Source: Caulobacteraceae bacterium
Lineage (GTDB): Bacteria; Pseudomonadota; Alphaproteobacteria; Caulobacterales; Aquidulcibacteraceae
Assembly (NCBI GenBank): GCA_016703335.1
Contig: JADJCG010000002.1
Location: 255,020 to 319,019, forward strand
Reading direction: 5' to 3'
DNA: 64,000 nt
The translations under genes and the position numbers were made by a program. The notes under the pieces were generated by a model. The model saw nothing but the letters and a program-made list of their open reading frames with translations. It did not search any database and was not told the origin of the DNA. Below are positions 1 to 9,137 of the stretch, in pieces (positions within the stretch are counted from its first letter, which is position 1; each line of letters starts with the position of its first letter).

Positions 1-143
1 AACAGCGGATGATTGAAACGATCCAAAGCGGCAAACCATCGACGCCATTCCTCAAGCACGGCGATCGCGTCGAGATCGAGATGTTCGACGCCAAGAAGCA
101 CTCGATCTTCGGCCGGATCGATCAGCAAGTGATCAAAGCCTAG
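1..143 (+). CDS. Fumarylacetoacetate hydrolase family protein, C-terminal end
   Basis: Only the last ~46 residues are in the window, starting from a codon cut by the window edge and ending at TAG 141-143. The segment contains RMIETIQSG, PFLKHGDRVEIEM and SIFGRIDQQV. These match the end of FAH-family C-C hydrolases and isomerases, where the 'hGD.V.iEi' stretch closes the catalytic beta-barrel. FAH-family enzymes act on acylpyruvates and related 2-oxo acids; the substrate here cannot be told from the fragment. The next gene begins 13 bases downstream. Confidence 0.8.
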   Translation, partial: QRMIETIQSGKPSTPFLKHGDRVEIEMFDAKKHSIFGRIDQQVIKA

Positions 144-155
144 GGCGAGGGCCGC

Positions 156-836
156 ATGCGCAGCTTCGCTTTGATATGTGCACTTGTGCTATCAGCTTGC
201 GTCACTGCGCCCGCGCCTGAGCCATCCGGTCCGGCGAGTGCGCAGATCGCCGCGTTCGATCAACGCGTGGCGCGCGGCGAGGCGCTCGTTGCCGAGATCG
301 GCGCTATGTACGCGCGCGATCAGTTGTTGCGCCGAACGATTATCGATGGCTTCCGTGAGACAACGACGGCAGAGGCGCGGCAAGCGTATATCGAGGGCAC
401 GCGACGCCATTTCGAGCGCATCGATGGCGCGAATACGCGCCGGATACGCGAAATCCTATCGAGCATGACTTGGCGCGAGCTATCTGACATTAGCCCCGCC
501 GCAGCAGATCAGGCCTTCGCGCTCATCAGTCATTCAGACAACATAGAATTCAAGCGGCAGATGGCTGCTCAGTTCGAACCGTTGGCGCGTGAAGGCGCCA
601 TGCCGGGCGATCGCTACGCCAACCTTGTTGACGACATCGCGCTCGATGGGGGCGAGCCGCAAGTCTACGGCACCAACTTCGAGTGCCATCATGGCGTGTT
701 CCAGCCAAAGCCGGTCGTGGATCCTGCAAATCTCAACGCACGGCGCTCCGCGATCCATTTGAACTCGATCGAGGAATACGCCGCCGAGTCACGCGCGCTC
801 TACGGCGAATGTCCGGCCGATTATTCCGGCAATTGA
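156..836 (+). CDS. Hypothetical lipoprotein, 226 aa
   Basis: The product begins with a short signal peptide ending in a lipobox (LVLSAC, Cys15), so it is predicted to be lipidated and attached to a membrane on the periplasmic side. The mature part is mostly helical and polar with no motif I recognise; two cysteines near the C-terminus (FECHH and YGECP) could form a disulfide. It follows the FAH-family gene closely and may share its transcript. No function can be assigned. Confidence 0.75.
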   Translation: MRSFALICALVLSACVTAPAPEPSGPASAQIAAFDQRVARGEALVAEIGAMYARDQLLRRTIIDGFRETTTAEARQAYIEGTRRHFERIDGANTRRIREILSSMTWRELSDISPAAADQAFALISHSDNIEFKRQMAAQFEPLAREGAMPGDRYANLVDDIALDGGEPQVYGTNFECHHGVFQPKPVVDPANLNARRSAIHLNSIEEYAAESRALYGECPADYSGN

Positions 837-869
837 GCGCTTAACTACCGCCAGAGCCAAGACGCAGTG

Positions 870-2405
870 TCAGGCGCTCGCCTTCGCATAGGCGTCACGC
901 AACTCACGTTTCAGAATTTTGCCGATATGGCTGCGCGGCAGTTCATCGATCAACCGCACATCGCTGATGCGCTGCGTCTTGCCGACGCGTTCATTCGCAA
1001 ATGCGCGCAGTATTTCTGCATCCGCGCCGCGCGAAACTATGAATGCCACTGGCGTCTAGCCCCAATCTACGCTCGGCACGCCGACGACGGCGACATCAGC
1101 CACGTCCGGATGTTGGCGCAGTACGGCTTCGAGGTCACTCGGATAGATGTTGAAGCCGCCGGAGATGATCATGTCCTTCTTGCGGTCCATGAGTTCGACG
1201 AACCCATCCGCATCGAAGCGGCCGACATCGCCGGTGCGAATGAACGCGAAGCCATCGGGCGAAACCCACGTCGCAGCGTCGGTTTGTTCTTTTCGATTGT
1301 GATAGCCGCTCATCACCAGCTCGGAACGGCCCACGAGTTCGCCAACCTCGCCGCGCGGTAGTTCGCGGCCATCTTCGTCAATCACTCGGATATCGTGTCC
1401 CGGCGCTGGCTGACCCACCGTGTGCAGTTTGTCGGGATACACATGCGCGATCAGCACGCAGGTGCCGCCGCCTTCGGTCATGCCGAAATACTCAACTAGC
1501 CCGCCCGGCCAGCGTTTCAGCACGTCGGACTTCAACGCAGCGGAGAACGGGGCAGAGGTGCAGAACTTCATCACGAAGCTCGAAAGATCGTACGAGTCGA
1601 AATCCTCGCGCGCCATCAGTCGTGAATACTGGACCGGAACCAGCATCGTGTGTGTTGCGTGATGCTTCTGCGCCAACGCCAAATACTGCGCTGCATCGAA
1701 TTTCTTCATCAGCACGGCTGTGCCGCCGAGTCCCATCGTCGGAAAGAAGCTGACCAACGTCGTGTTGGAATAGAGCGGCGTCGACAAAAGCGTCACTGCG
1801 CCCGGCCCATACCCCATCGCCACTGCGCGCGCGACATGCCCGAAGCGCATGCCGAAGCTCTGCACGATACCTTTGGGCGTCCCCGTCGTGCCTGACGAGT
1901 AAATGATGTTGAATGGCATTTCTTCGGTGATCGTCACCGGCCCTGGCTTTGCGCCTGCTGGCGCGATGAACTGATCGTGCCGCGTGCCCGGCGCGCCATC
2001 GTCCAGGCCGACGAGCCTCGCCTTGATCGAGCCAAGCCGTTCGCCCAGCGCGTCGCCAACGCTTTTGTCGAGAAAGAAAACCCTGGCCCCGCAATCGGCG
2101 ACCATCTCGACAATGCTGTCTGCTGTAGAAGAGGGCGCGATCGGCGCCACCGCCACGCCCGCGCGTAACGCGCCCAGGAACGCGCACGCATACTCGATCG
2201 AGGTACCCGCGCAGATCGCCACACTCTCGGCTGGCTTCACGCCCTCGCGCTGCAACGCCGCAGCCACGCGATCCATCACCTTGTCGAGATCGCCGTAAGA
2301 AAGTTGCCGCTCGTCTTGGATCAGCGCGATCTTCTCTGGCGTCGCCTCCGCAAGCGCGCGGATCATTTCAGGCAGCGGCGTGAACGTTTCAGTGCTCAAG
2401 CTCAA
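870..2405 (-). pseudogene. Acyl-CoA synthetase / AMP-dependent ligase, interrupted by an in-frame TAG
   Basis: This is an ANL-superfamily ligase that would activate a carboxylic acid with ATP to an acyl-AMP and then an acyl-CoA. The P-loop-like motif YSSGTTGTPKG, the YFGMTEGGG motif and the hinge TGDVGRFDADGF...DRKKDMIISGG are all present. The frame runs to VPSVDWG, where TAG (1056-1058, complement) replaces what is normally a Glu codon. The same frame continues beyond it with TPVAFIVSRG and SHIGKILKRELRDAY, the usual catalytic-lysine C-terminus, and stops at 870. A single G-to-T change explains the break. The start is a TTG overlapping the cupin stop by four bases (TTGA), suggesting coupling. 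The substrate is unknown. Confidence 0.85.
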
Positions 2406-2752
2406 ATCTCCCGGCGTGGCGCGGCTGTCGCGGGATCGCCTGTATTCGGCGTGCCCTTCGGCTCGATCAGCATCACATGCGTTTCTTCTTCGGCAAACGG
2501 CGCGTGCTCAACACCTTGCGGCACGACAAAGACTTCGCCAGGTCCAACGCGTACGTCGCCATCGCGCAGTCGCATGATCATCTCGCCCTTCAGGACGAGG
2601 AAAAAGTCATCGGTGTCGGCGTGCGAGTGCCAGGGAAATTGCCCCTGAAACTTCACCACCATCAAATCATGGCCGTTGAACGCGCCAACGACACGCGGCT
2701 GCCAATGGCCTTCAAATTGTGAAAGCTTGTCGGCGAGATTTATCTTGCTCAT
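2402..2752 (-). CDS. Cupin-domain protein, 116 aa
   Basis: A single small beta-barrel cupin. The first metal motif reads WHSHADTDDFFLVLKGEM and the second PQGVEHAPF, giving two His plus a Glu or His set for metal binding. The start at 2752 (MSKINLADK) is chosen because its ATG overlaps the RNase D stop as ATGA; a longer upstream extension is low-complexity. It lies between RNase D and the ligase in a translationally coupled minus-strand run. Such stand-alone cupins may be isomerases, dioxygenases or sugar-binding proteins; I cannot choose. Confidence 0.85.
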   Translation of the reverse strand: MSKINLADKLSQFEGHWQPRVVGAFNGHDLMVVKFQGQFPWHSHADTDDFFLVLKGEMIMRLRDGDVRVGPGEVFVVPQGVEHAPFAEEETHVMLIEPKGTPNTGDPATAAPRREI

Positions 2753-3402
2753 GCGTGAGCGAAGATATCCGTCTCTTCCCAGCCTGCAAGGTCGAGCGCA
2801 GCGCGGGTCGGCAAGAAATCGAAGCACGACTGCGCGATCTCAGTTCGGCCTTCGCGCGCCAGCATGGCGTCGAGGCGTTCCTTCAGCGCATGCAGGTGCA
2901 GCACGTCCGACGCGGCGTAGGCGAGTTGCGCGTCGGAAAGCTCCGGCGCGCCCCAATCGCTCGATTGCTGATCTTTGGAAATGTCGCGGCCGAGGACTTC
3001 CTTGGTCAGATCCTTCAGGCCGTGGCGATCCGTGTACGTGCGCACAAGCTTCGAGGCGATCTTGGTGCAATAAAGCGGCGTCGTGATGATCGAGAGATCG
3101 CGCATGAACATGGCGATGTCGAAGCGCGCGAAGTGGAAGAGCTTGAGGCGCTGCGGATCGGTCAGCACGCGCTTCAGGTTCGGCGCGTCATAACTCGCGC
3201 GATCAAGCTGCACGAGGTGCGCCTCAGGGCCGCCATCGGAGATCTGCACGAGGCAAAGCGGGTCGCGGATCAGCGACAGACCCATCGTCTCGCTGTCGAC
3301 CGCAACCGGGCCATTGAAGCTGACGCTATCGGGCAGGTCGCCCTTGTGCAGATAGACCCCGATGTTCTTGCCATCGACAGTCAGTGAGAGTTTCCGTGTC
3401 AT
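2749..3402 (-). CDS. Ribonuclease D-type 3'-5' exonuclease, short form, 217 aa
   Basis: A DEDD-superfamily 3'-5' exonuclease. The first acidic motif is AVDSETMGLS, the second lies at FHFARFDIAMF, and the third is YAASDVLHLHAL, giving the DEDDy-type active-site pattern. It lacks the HRDC domains of long RNase D (about 375 aa), like the short alphaproteobacterial version thought to trim structured RNAs. The ATG at 3402 (MTRKLSLTV) is chosen as start. As written, the reading frame is open all the way from the TonB gene upstream; I interpret that as an indel in the upstream gene, not a real fusion. Confidence 0.85.
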   Translation of the reverse strand: MTRKLSLTVDGKNIGVYLHKGDLPDSVSFNGPVAVDSETMGLSLIRDPLCLVQISDGGPEAHLVQLDRASYDAPNLKRVLTDPQRLKLFHFARFDIAMFMRDLSIITTPLYCTKIASKLVRTYTDRHGLKDLTKEVLGRDISKDQQSSDWGAPELSDAQLAYAASDVLHLHALKERLDAMLAREGRTEIAQSCFDFLPTRAALDLAGWEETDIFAHA

Positions 3403-3461
3403 GGGGCGCGGGATTAGTCCAATTCCACGCGATGCGCCAGCCGTCTCAAAGGTGGGCGGCG

Positions 3462-5442
3462 CTATCGTCGCAGTACCAGGACCAACGCGGAACGCGCGCG
3501 GCGGGCCGAAACTCTCGATCCCATCACCGCTTTCAGCGGTCTCGACATCAGCGTCCAGCGCGTTGTCCAAGGCGGCATAAACCGAAACGCCCGCGCGCAG
3601 TCGCTGCTCGGCGCGCAGATCCAGTATCGCCGCCGCATCGAGCTCTCGCCCGTTGAGATCATCCTCAAACCGCGCCGTCTCATAGATCAAAGCCCCCGAA
3701 AGCGTTGTCGCTTTAAGCGGCCGCCACTCCACGCCAGCGCTTGCGCTCCATTCCGCCGATTGCGCTGGCCGCAACCCTGCAAGCGGCCCGCTGCCGAACT
3801 CGGCGTCGGTGTAGTTCAGCGCGACGCGCCACCCGATGCGCTCGCTCCAATTGCCGCGCGCCTCGGCCTCAACACCCATCGCGTCGATCGCGCCCGCGTT
3901 TTGCCGTTGCCGGTACGCTCCACCCGCTGGCACGAACACGCCGGGCGGAAACGTGCCCGGCCCGGCGCCGAGCGTCACGTTGACGATCGCATCATCGAGC
4001 CGTGTCGCGAACACGCCCGCTTCCCACGACCAGTTCGTATGCTCACCGCCAACGCCAACATCGAAGCCAACGATCCGCTCTGGCTCTAGCGCTGCGTTCG
4101 CTTCGGTGACGTCATTGCCAACGCGGAAGGGGCGGTGGAGTTCGTTCAGTGTCGGCGGCCGAAAGCCCGCGTATGCAGAGCTGCGAAGGTAGAGTTCGCC
4201 GAACGCGCGCCGCAGACCAAGTCGCGCTGTCGGCGCAGTCGTCTCGGTGTCCTCCGGTGCAAACTCCAGCAGCGGGGCGTCCGTCGCGATCAGCCGCTCG
4301 ACGCGGCTTCCGTTCCATGCGCGATATTGATCGACACGCGCACCACCGGTGAACAGCCAAGCGCCAACCTCGCGCCAGCCTTCAACGTACGCACCAGCCG
4401 TCAGCGTCCGCCCGCCGGCGATGCGATTGCGTGCGAATTGTCCGCCGCTGAACGAGAACCGCTCGCGCGTCTCACCATCCGCCATGCGCAGATCGGCGCC
4501 GACTTCGACCCCATAGTCGTCCCGCGTCCAACGCAGAGCGGCATTGCCGCCCCAACCAAACGCCGGCGTCGCGTACTGCTCGTTCGCCGGCGTGGTCGTG
4601 CTGCGATCGGACGCCGTCGCCACCGACGTGTTGTAAAGATCGGACGTCATCGCCCATGCCTGAACGCGCCACGCAACATCGCCCGCCGGCGCCGCCAGCG
4701 TCACGCTCAAGCTCGCGCCGTCCGAAACGGATTCCGCGCCAACCAATCCCGCGCCACGGCTCTCCGAGTATCCGCCAAGTCGCGCGGAAAACACGCGCTC
4801 ACCGTCGCGCCACTCAACGCGCGCCGTGCCTGCGACAGAGTCAGACCAAAGCTCCGTGTCCGCTGCGCCCCGCCCAGCGCGCACCGGTATCCAGCCGGTA
4901 TGCTGCTGCGCGCTGGCCGCCAGCATGAACGACCACGCGTCGTCGCGCGCCTCGCCGACACCCGCCGCGCGAAACTGCCCGCGCTCGCCGCCTTCGAGCG
5001 AAAACATAGCGCCTTGTCCGCGCCGCTCGTCCAACTGCACCGTGCCCGTAAGCGCGCCCGCGCCATACGGCCCAGCGCCCGCGCCGCGCAATATAGTCGC
5101 GCTTGCAATCGTCTCCGGTGGCACAGCGCCCCAAATCACCCAGCCGCCAAACGGATCGTTCAACGGCTGACCATCAAGCGTGACCAACGCACGCCCTGCG
5201 CCGGATGGCGCCGAAGCGCGAATGGATAGTCCTTGAATTGTCGGATTGGCCGCCGCGCTATCGTTGCGGCGAAACGTCGAAACACCTGGCGCCGTGCGCA
5301 ATGCTTCATCCAGCCGCGTCGCTGTTTCGATCACAACCGGATCGATCTCAAAAGCAGAGTAGGCGGCTTCGCCCGGCGCCTCCGGCAAGCGCGGCGCGAC
5401 GATGACGATGTCCTCGCTCGCGACCGTTTGCTCTGCCACCAA
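3462..5442 (-). CDS. TonB-dependent outer-membrane receptor, frameshifted at its 3' end
   Basis: Plug domain: TRLDEALRTAPGVSTFRRND, IQGLSIRASAPSG and ILRGAGAGPYGAG; the rest alternates in the beta-strand pattern of a 22-strand barrel (for example FGELYLRSSAYAGFRPPTLNEL). Dropping one base near 3475 gives the C-terminus FRVGLVLRR and a stop at 3462, typical of receptors that end at their last strand. Without that correction the frame runs into RNase D. The start is TTG or GTG only 7 bases after the M49-like gene. No signal peptide is visible, which is odd for an outer-membrane protein; the true N-terminus may lie upstream in another frame. The ligand is unknown. Confidence 0.8.
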
Positions 5443-5448
5443 ATCCCC

Positions 5449-7230
5449 CTAGCGCTGTGGTCCGTCCAATGCTTCGTACGTCACAATCGAGAACCGCGTG
5501 CGCTCGCTCTCGCGCATCCGTTGCGCGATGACTTCATGTAGCTCCGGCCGCCACGTTGTCCAACGCGTGACAAACGCATTCGCGGCATCGCGATCACCCG
5601 TGCGCTGAATTGCCAGCACTTCGCGCAGCAAGCTCGAAACCGCATCCGGGTAGCGGCGATAATCGATCCGCAGGTGTCCGTTCTCAAAACGCAACGCGCC
5701 GTGCTCAAGATACCAGTTCCACTGGATCAGCTGCATGGTTTGGTAAGGCTGTTCGCGGCGCGGCCGGTTCTTCTGCAGCACGCGCCGGATGCCCGACGCA
5801 TAAATGCCGCGCAGCTGCGCTTCTGTTAGTCGCCCGCGCTGCTGCAGAACCCGTGCCGAAGTCAGCGACACCAGATCCGCTTTCATCTCTTCCAGGAGAT
5901 CGGCCGTATCTTCCAAGGCGGCATCGAGCTCACGGCCATCGGCAGTCTGATCGACGCCGAGATAATGCCCAATCTCGTGCCACAGCGTGCGATAGAAACC
6001 GCCTTCCGCCGTGAGATCGTTCGCTTGGCTTGGGATCACCGCCGCTGCGAACGCGCGCTGCGTCTCTTCGAAAATCTCATCGTTCAGCAGAATATTGCCG
6101 CGCATCAAAATCGTGCGGCCGTACTGGCGCGCGAGATACGCCTCGTTCGGCAGGATCGACGCCGTATTCGTTCCGCGCGCCTGACCGAAATCAGCAATGA
6201 TGTTGTAAACGCCAACCGGGATGTCCGTGCGGACTTCGCGGTGATGCTCGTACGGCAGCGCATTTTCGACGCGTTGAATGTCGCCAAGCGCTTCTTGCAG
6301 CTCCTCGCTCCGCGCCCGGTCTCGCACCAGCAACGAAAGCGAGAAGAACGACTTCACGCCATAAAGCGCGTCGTCATACGTCTCATACGAACCGATTTGC
6401 GCATTGAGATTGCCAGTGAAGTCGCCCGTCACCCATGCCGCGTCGCCGCCTTCGTAATCGTCCGCCAACAAGTCCCGCGCTCGTAGCCGCAGATAGCGCG
6501 CAAACGCCGCGTCGCCGCTTTCGAGCGCATCCGCCGCCGCATTCAATCGATCAACGATGAAGAAGAAGTCGTGCGCGTACGCGACGGAGTACGGCAGTGC
6601 TAAATAGGTCTCTTCGTTCTGCAAACGCGCCCGCAAGCCCGGGTGAAGCGTGTCCAGCACAGGATGGTGATCCAGCACCATCAATGCATGCGCACGGTTC
6701 TCGGCCGTCGCTTCGACCACAACAGTGCGATCGTCCAGCAATGTCGAGCGACGATCGGGATGCGCAGTCAGAAAAGCATCCATCGACTCGCGCGTCGTGC
6801 CCGCGGGATACATGTTCCGCGCCGGCGTCTCGGGCGACACTGTTAGGAAAGGCTCGCGCGTATTATCCAAAGTCGACGCAATCGGCCCCGCATTCATGCG
6901 GAAAAGATCGTTCTCGCGGGTCCGCTCCGGGTGTGCAGCCAGATACGCCGCTGCGTTCAGCGCCTGCGGATGCCGCTGCGCCATGTAAAGATGATGCATG
7001 CGCTCGCCCGCTTGCAGCAGCTCACGCACCGCAACGCGCTCGCCGGCGCTCAAGGCGGAAAGATCAGGCGCCAGATGCAGACGCTGCGTTCGCTGCAGGA
7101 TCGCATCGGCCTGCGCCGCGTTCCAGCTTGGCGCGATGCCTGCGGTCGAAGGCGGCCCGTGCTGCTCCATCGCCGGCGCGCTCGCGCACGCAACAAGACC
7201 GAAAGCCAGGATAAAACTGAGATTGCGCAT
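5449..7230 (-). CDS. M49-like zinc peptidase lipoprotein, 593 aa
   Basis: The product starts with a signal peptide and lipobox (FGLVACASAP), so it is probably membrane-anchored in the periplasm. Around the middle it has TLWHEIGHYLGVDQ, an HExxH zinc site, followed about 35 residues later by LEEMKADLVSL. This resembles the EECRA(E/D) third-ligand motif of dipeptidyl-peptidase III and its bacterial relatives. The ATG at 7230 is chosen because it begins the signal peptide; the frame is open further upstream but without coding character. It lies just upstream of the TonB receptor on the same strand, which could pair surface uptake with peptide cleavage (inference). Confidence 0.75.
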   Translation of the reverse strand: MRNLSFILAFGLVACASAPAMEQHGPPSTAGIAPSWNAAQADAILQRTQRLHLAPDLSALSAGERVAVRELLQAGERMHHLYMAQRHPQALNAAAYLAAHPERTRENDLFRMNAGPIASTLDNTREPFLTVSPETPARNMYPAGTTRESMDAFLTAHPDRRSTLLDDRTVVVEATAENRAHALMVLDHHPVLDTLHPGLRARLQNEETYLALPYSVAYAHDFFFIVDRLNAAADALESGDAAFARYLRLRARDLLADDYEGGDAAWVTGDFTGNLNAQIGSYETYDDALYGVKSFFSLSLLVRDRARSEELQEALGDIQRVENALPYEHHREVRTDIPVGVYNIIADFGQARGTNTASILPNEAYLARQYGRTILMRGNILLNDEIFEETQRAFAAAVIPSQANDLTAEGGFYRTLWHEIGHYLGVDQTADGRELDAALEDTADLLEEMKADLVSLTSARVLQQRGRLTEAQLRGIYASGIRRVLQKNRPRREQPYQTMQLIQWNWYLEHGALRFENGHLRIDYRRYPDAVSSLLREVLAIQRTGDRDAANAFVTRWTTWRPELHEVIAQRMRESERTRFSIVTYEALDGPQR

Positions 7231-7302
7231 GCGTCCGCCTAGCACGCACCGCGCGCCCGCCAAAGCGCACGACGACGGATAAGCGATTTTTCCGCGACTA
7301 CC

Positions 7303-7986
7303 ATGCGCGCCGCCGATAAGATCGCGGCAAACTGGAGCGCGTCCCATCTCCGAAGTCGCCGCTTTTATCGAAGAGAACTTGCCGCTCGCGCCGGTTCCCT
7401 CCATTCCCGAAATCCGCACGCACAAGGCCGGCCCGCGCAGCGGCCTCCGGCGTCTCGCTGAAGCCGATGACGCTTTCGAAGCGCCGTACTGGGCGCAGTA
7501 CTGGGGCGGCGGTCTCGCCCTTGCGCGCCACGTGCTCGATCATCCCGACATCGTCGCAGATCGTACCGTCATCGATCTCGGTTGCGGCTCCGGACTCGTC
7601 GCCATCGCCGCCGCCAAAGCTGGAGCGCGCAGCGTCACCGCCATCGACACCGATCCCTACGCAATCACCGCAACCGAACTCAACGCCGCCGCTAACAATG
7701 TCGCGATCGCGACGACATGCGCCGACATTCTCTCCGGCGATCCGCCTGCCACCGACATCATCTTAGCCGGCGACCTCTTCTATGAGTCCGACCTCGCCGA
7801 ACGCGTCACCGCGTTCTTTGATCGCTGCCAACCGCGAATATCGAAATCCTCGTCGGCGACCCGTGGCGCGCATCGCTCCCACGCGAGCGCCTTGAGCTGA
7901 TCGCCGAATATCCTGGGCTCGATTTTGGGGACACGCCGACCGCGACCCGAATGAACGCGGTGTTCCGCTTCGTTGCCCTTGAATAG
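7303..7986 (+). CDS. SAM-dependent methyltransferase, ETFB/L11-lysine methyltransferase-like, frameshifted
   Basis: A class I methyltransferase with the SAM-binding motif VIDLGCGSGLVAIAAAKAGA and a post-I acidic loop (AIDTDPYAI). AGDLFYESDLAERV is in the position of the catalytic (N/D)PP(F/Y)-like segment. The N-terminal LPLAPVPSIPEIRTHKA resembles small ETFB-lysine-type methyltransferases, which are about 215 residues long. Two breaks are inferred: one near 7345, between ATG 7303 and IEENLPLAP, and one near 7830, after which NIEILVGDPWRASLPRERLEL continues to TAG 7984-7986. If the first break is not real, translation may start at TTG 7379. Confidence 0.75.
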
Positions 7987-8095
7987 GACGGTCAAAGCGG
8001 CGTCCGGCGCCCCGAACCGGCGGCCAAACTGCGGCCCAAACCCGAAGTTGACGGCCCGTCGCGGCTCCCTTAAACCCCGCGCTCTTCTACCCCGT

Positions 8096-8182
8096 GCCCG
8101 GATGGCGGAATTGGTAGACGCACCAGCTTCAGGTGCTGGCGCTCGCAAGGGCGTGGAGGTTCGAGTCCTCTTCCGGGCACCA
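8096..8182 (+). tRNA. tRNA-Leu (CAG)
   Basis: An 87-base cloverleaf with acceptor arms GCCCGGA and TCCGGGC followed by ACCA encoded in the gene. The D-arm contains GGTAGACGC, the anticodon stem CCAGC/GCTGG encloses loop TTCAGGT with anticodon CAG, and a long variable arm (GCTCGCAAGGGC) marks a class II tRNA. The T-arm is GGTTCGAGTCC. The discriminator is A, as usual for tRNA-Leu. Confidence 0.97.
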
Positions 8183-8303
8183 GACCTTTGCGAAACAACC
8201 CGCCGTCCTAAGTAGATCTGAGCTCGCGCGAACGGCTCATTCAGCCCTGACGATCGGCGTTTCGAGTTCTACATTAGGCAGTTGTCGAAAGGCGGCTGCC
8301 CCT

Positions 8304-8495
8304 ATGCTTATTGAGATTGCTGGGTCGGAAACGTTCGCCGTCGAAGTCGTCGGCGTTTCGTGCCGGCAGGATGTGCTGGCCGATATCGTCGAGCGGCATG
8401 GGCGCATGCAGTCGCACGGCTCGATGCGCACCTCGTGCTCGAAAATTCGAACAAACCAAAGGCTCGACCGCGGCGAGTTTTTCACGGCAAGCTAA
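8304..8495 (+). pseudogene. Possible HIRAN-like domain fragment
   Basis: A 63-aa reading frame begins MLIEIAGSETFAVEVVGVS and continues QDVLADIVERHGRMQSHG. In another frame from about 8430 comes HLVLENSNK...RRVFHGKL. Together these resemble the order of a HIRAN domain (V-G-x-S..Q..L, then L..E..N, then V..GK.VG). That domain binds single-stranded DNA ends. The match is weak, and the second half needs a frameshift. It may be a decayed gene or an error-broken small protein. Confidence 0.35.
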
Positions 8496-8519
8496 TCGCT
8501 CCGACTCGCGGAGCAGAAC

Positions 8520-9083
8520 GTGCCAGCCTGGCTCAGACAAAATGCGCTCGATGTCGCCGCCTTCATCTGGGGTGTGGCGGAAGCGACGTTGTTTTTCTTC
8601 GTGCCGGACGTTTTGCTGAGCTACATCGGCGTGAGGCGCGGCACGAAGCTGGCGTTGCGCGCGTCCATCATCGCTGCCGTTGGCGCGGGCTGCGGCGGCG
8701 TCATCATGTACCTCTGGAGCACAAACGATCCCGCGATGGCGCGCGAAGCTGTGCTCGCCGTGCCTGCGATCAGCGAAGCGATGGCGCAGCGTGCAGAGCA
8801 AGCGATGGCCGGGAATTGGTTCCTCGCCACCGTCCTCGGGCCGCTTACCTCAACGCCGTTCAAAGTCTTCGCCATCCTCGCGCCGCACGCTGGCGCATCG
8901 CTCCCAGCATTCGTGCTCGCCGCTATCGCGGCGCGCTTGCCACGCTTCCTGATCGTCTCGATCGGCGTCTCGCTGATTGGCCGCTTCTTGAGCCGTTCGC
9001 TCAGCGAACGGCAGCTGATCTGGGTCTTCATTGGCGCATGGCTCTTATTCTACGCGGTATTTTTCACCCTAATGCCGAACTGA
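8520..9083 (+). CDS. Integral membrane protein, 187 aa
   Basis: Four or five hydrophobic segments are visible: residues ~10-32 (VAAFIWGVAEATLFFFVPDVLL), ~48-66, ~100-150 and ~165-185. A conserved-looking PD...G pattern follows the first segment. The organisation is reminiscent of DedA/VTT (SNARE-associated) small membrane proteins, but I cannot confirm family membership. The start is GTG 8520. It lies 54 bases upstream of lepA on the same strand. Confidence 0.7.
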   Translation: MPAWLRQNALDVAAFIWGVAEATLFFFVPDVLLSYIGVRRGTKLALRASIIAAVGAGCGGVIMYLWSTNDPAMAREAVLAVPAISEAMAQRAEQAMAGNWFLATVLGPLTSTPFKVFAILAPHAGASLPAFVLAAIAARLPRFLIVSIGVSLIGRFLSRSLSERQLIWVFIGAWLLFYAVFFTLMPN

Positions 9084-9137
9084 CGCAGCCCCGGCGCTTG
9101 GCGCCTCGCGCGAGCGCCTATACTTAGCGGCGTTGAA

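Noticed and set aside
1056..1058. Programmed readthrough or pyrrolysine at the TAG in the acyl-CoA ligase
   Set aside because: No recoding element or pyrrolysine genes are in sight, and the position is a conserved Glu in the family, so a simple mutation or error is more likely.
2749..5442. A genuine TonB-RNase D fusion protein
   Set aside because: Removing one base near 3475 restores a normal receptor C-terminus and stop, and RNase D has its own ATG at 3402 with the usual family length.
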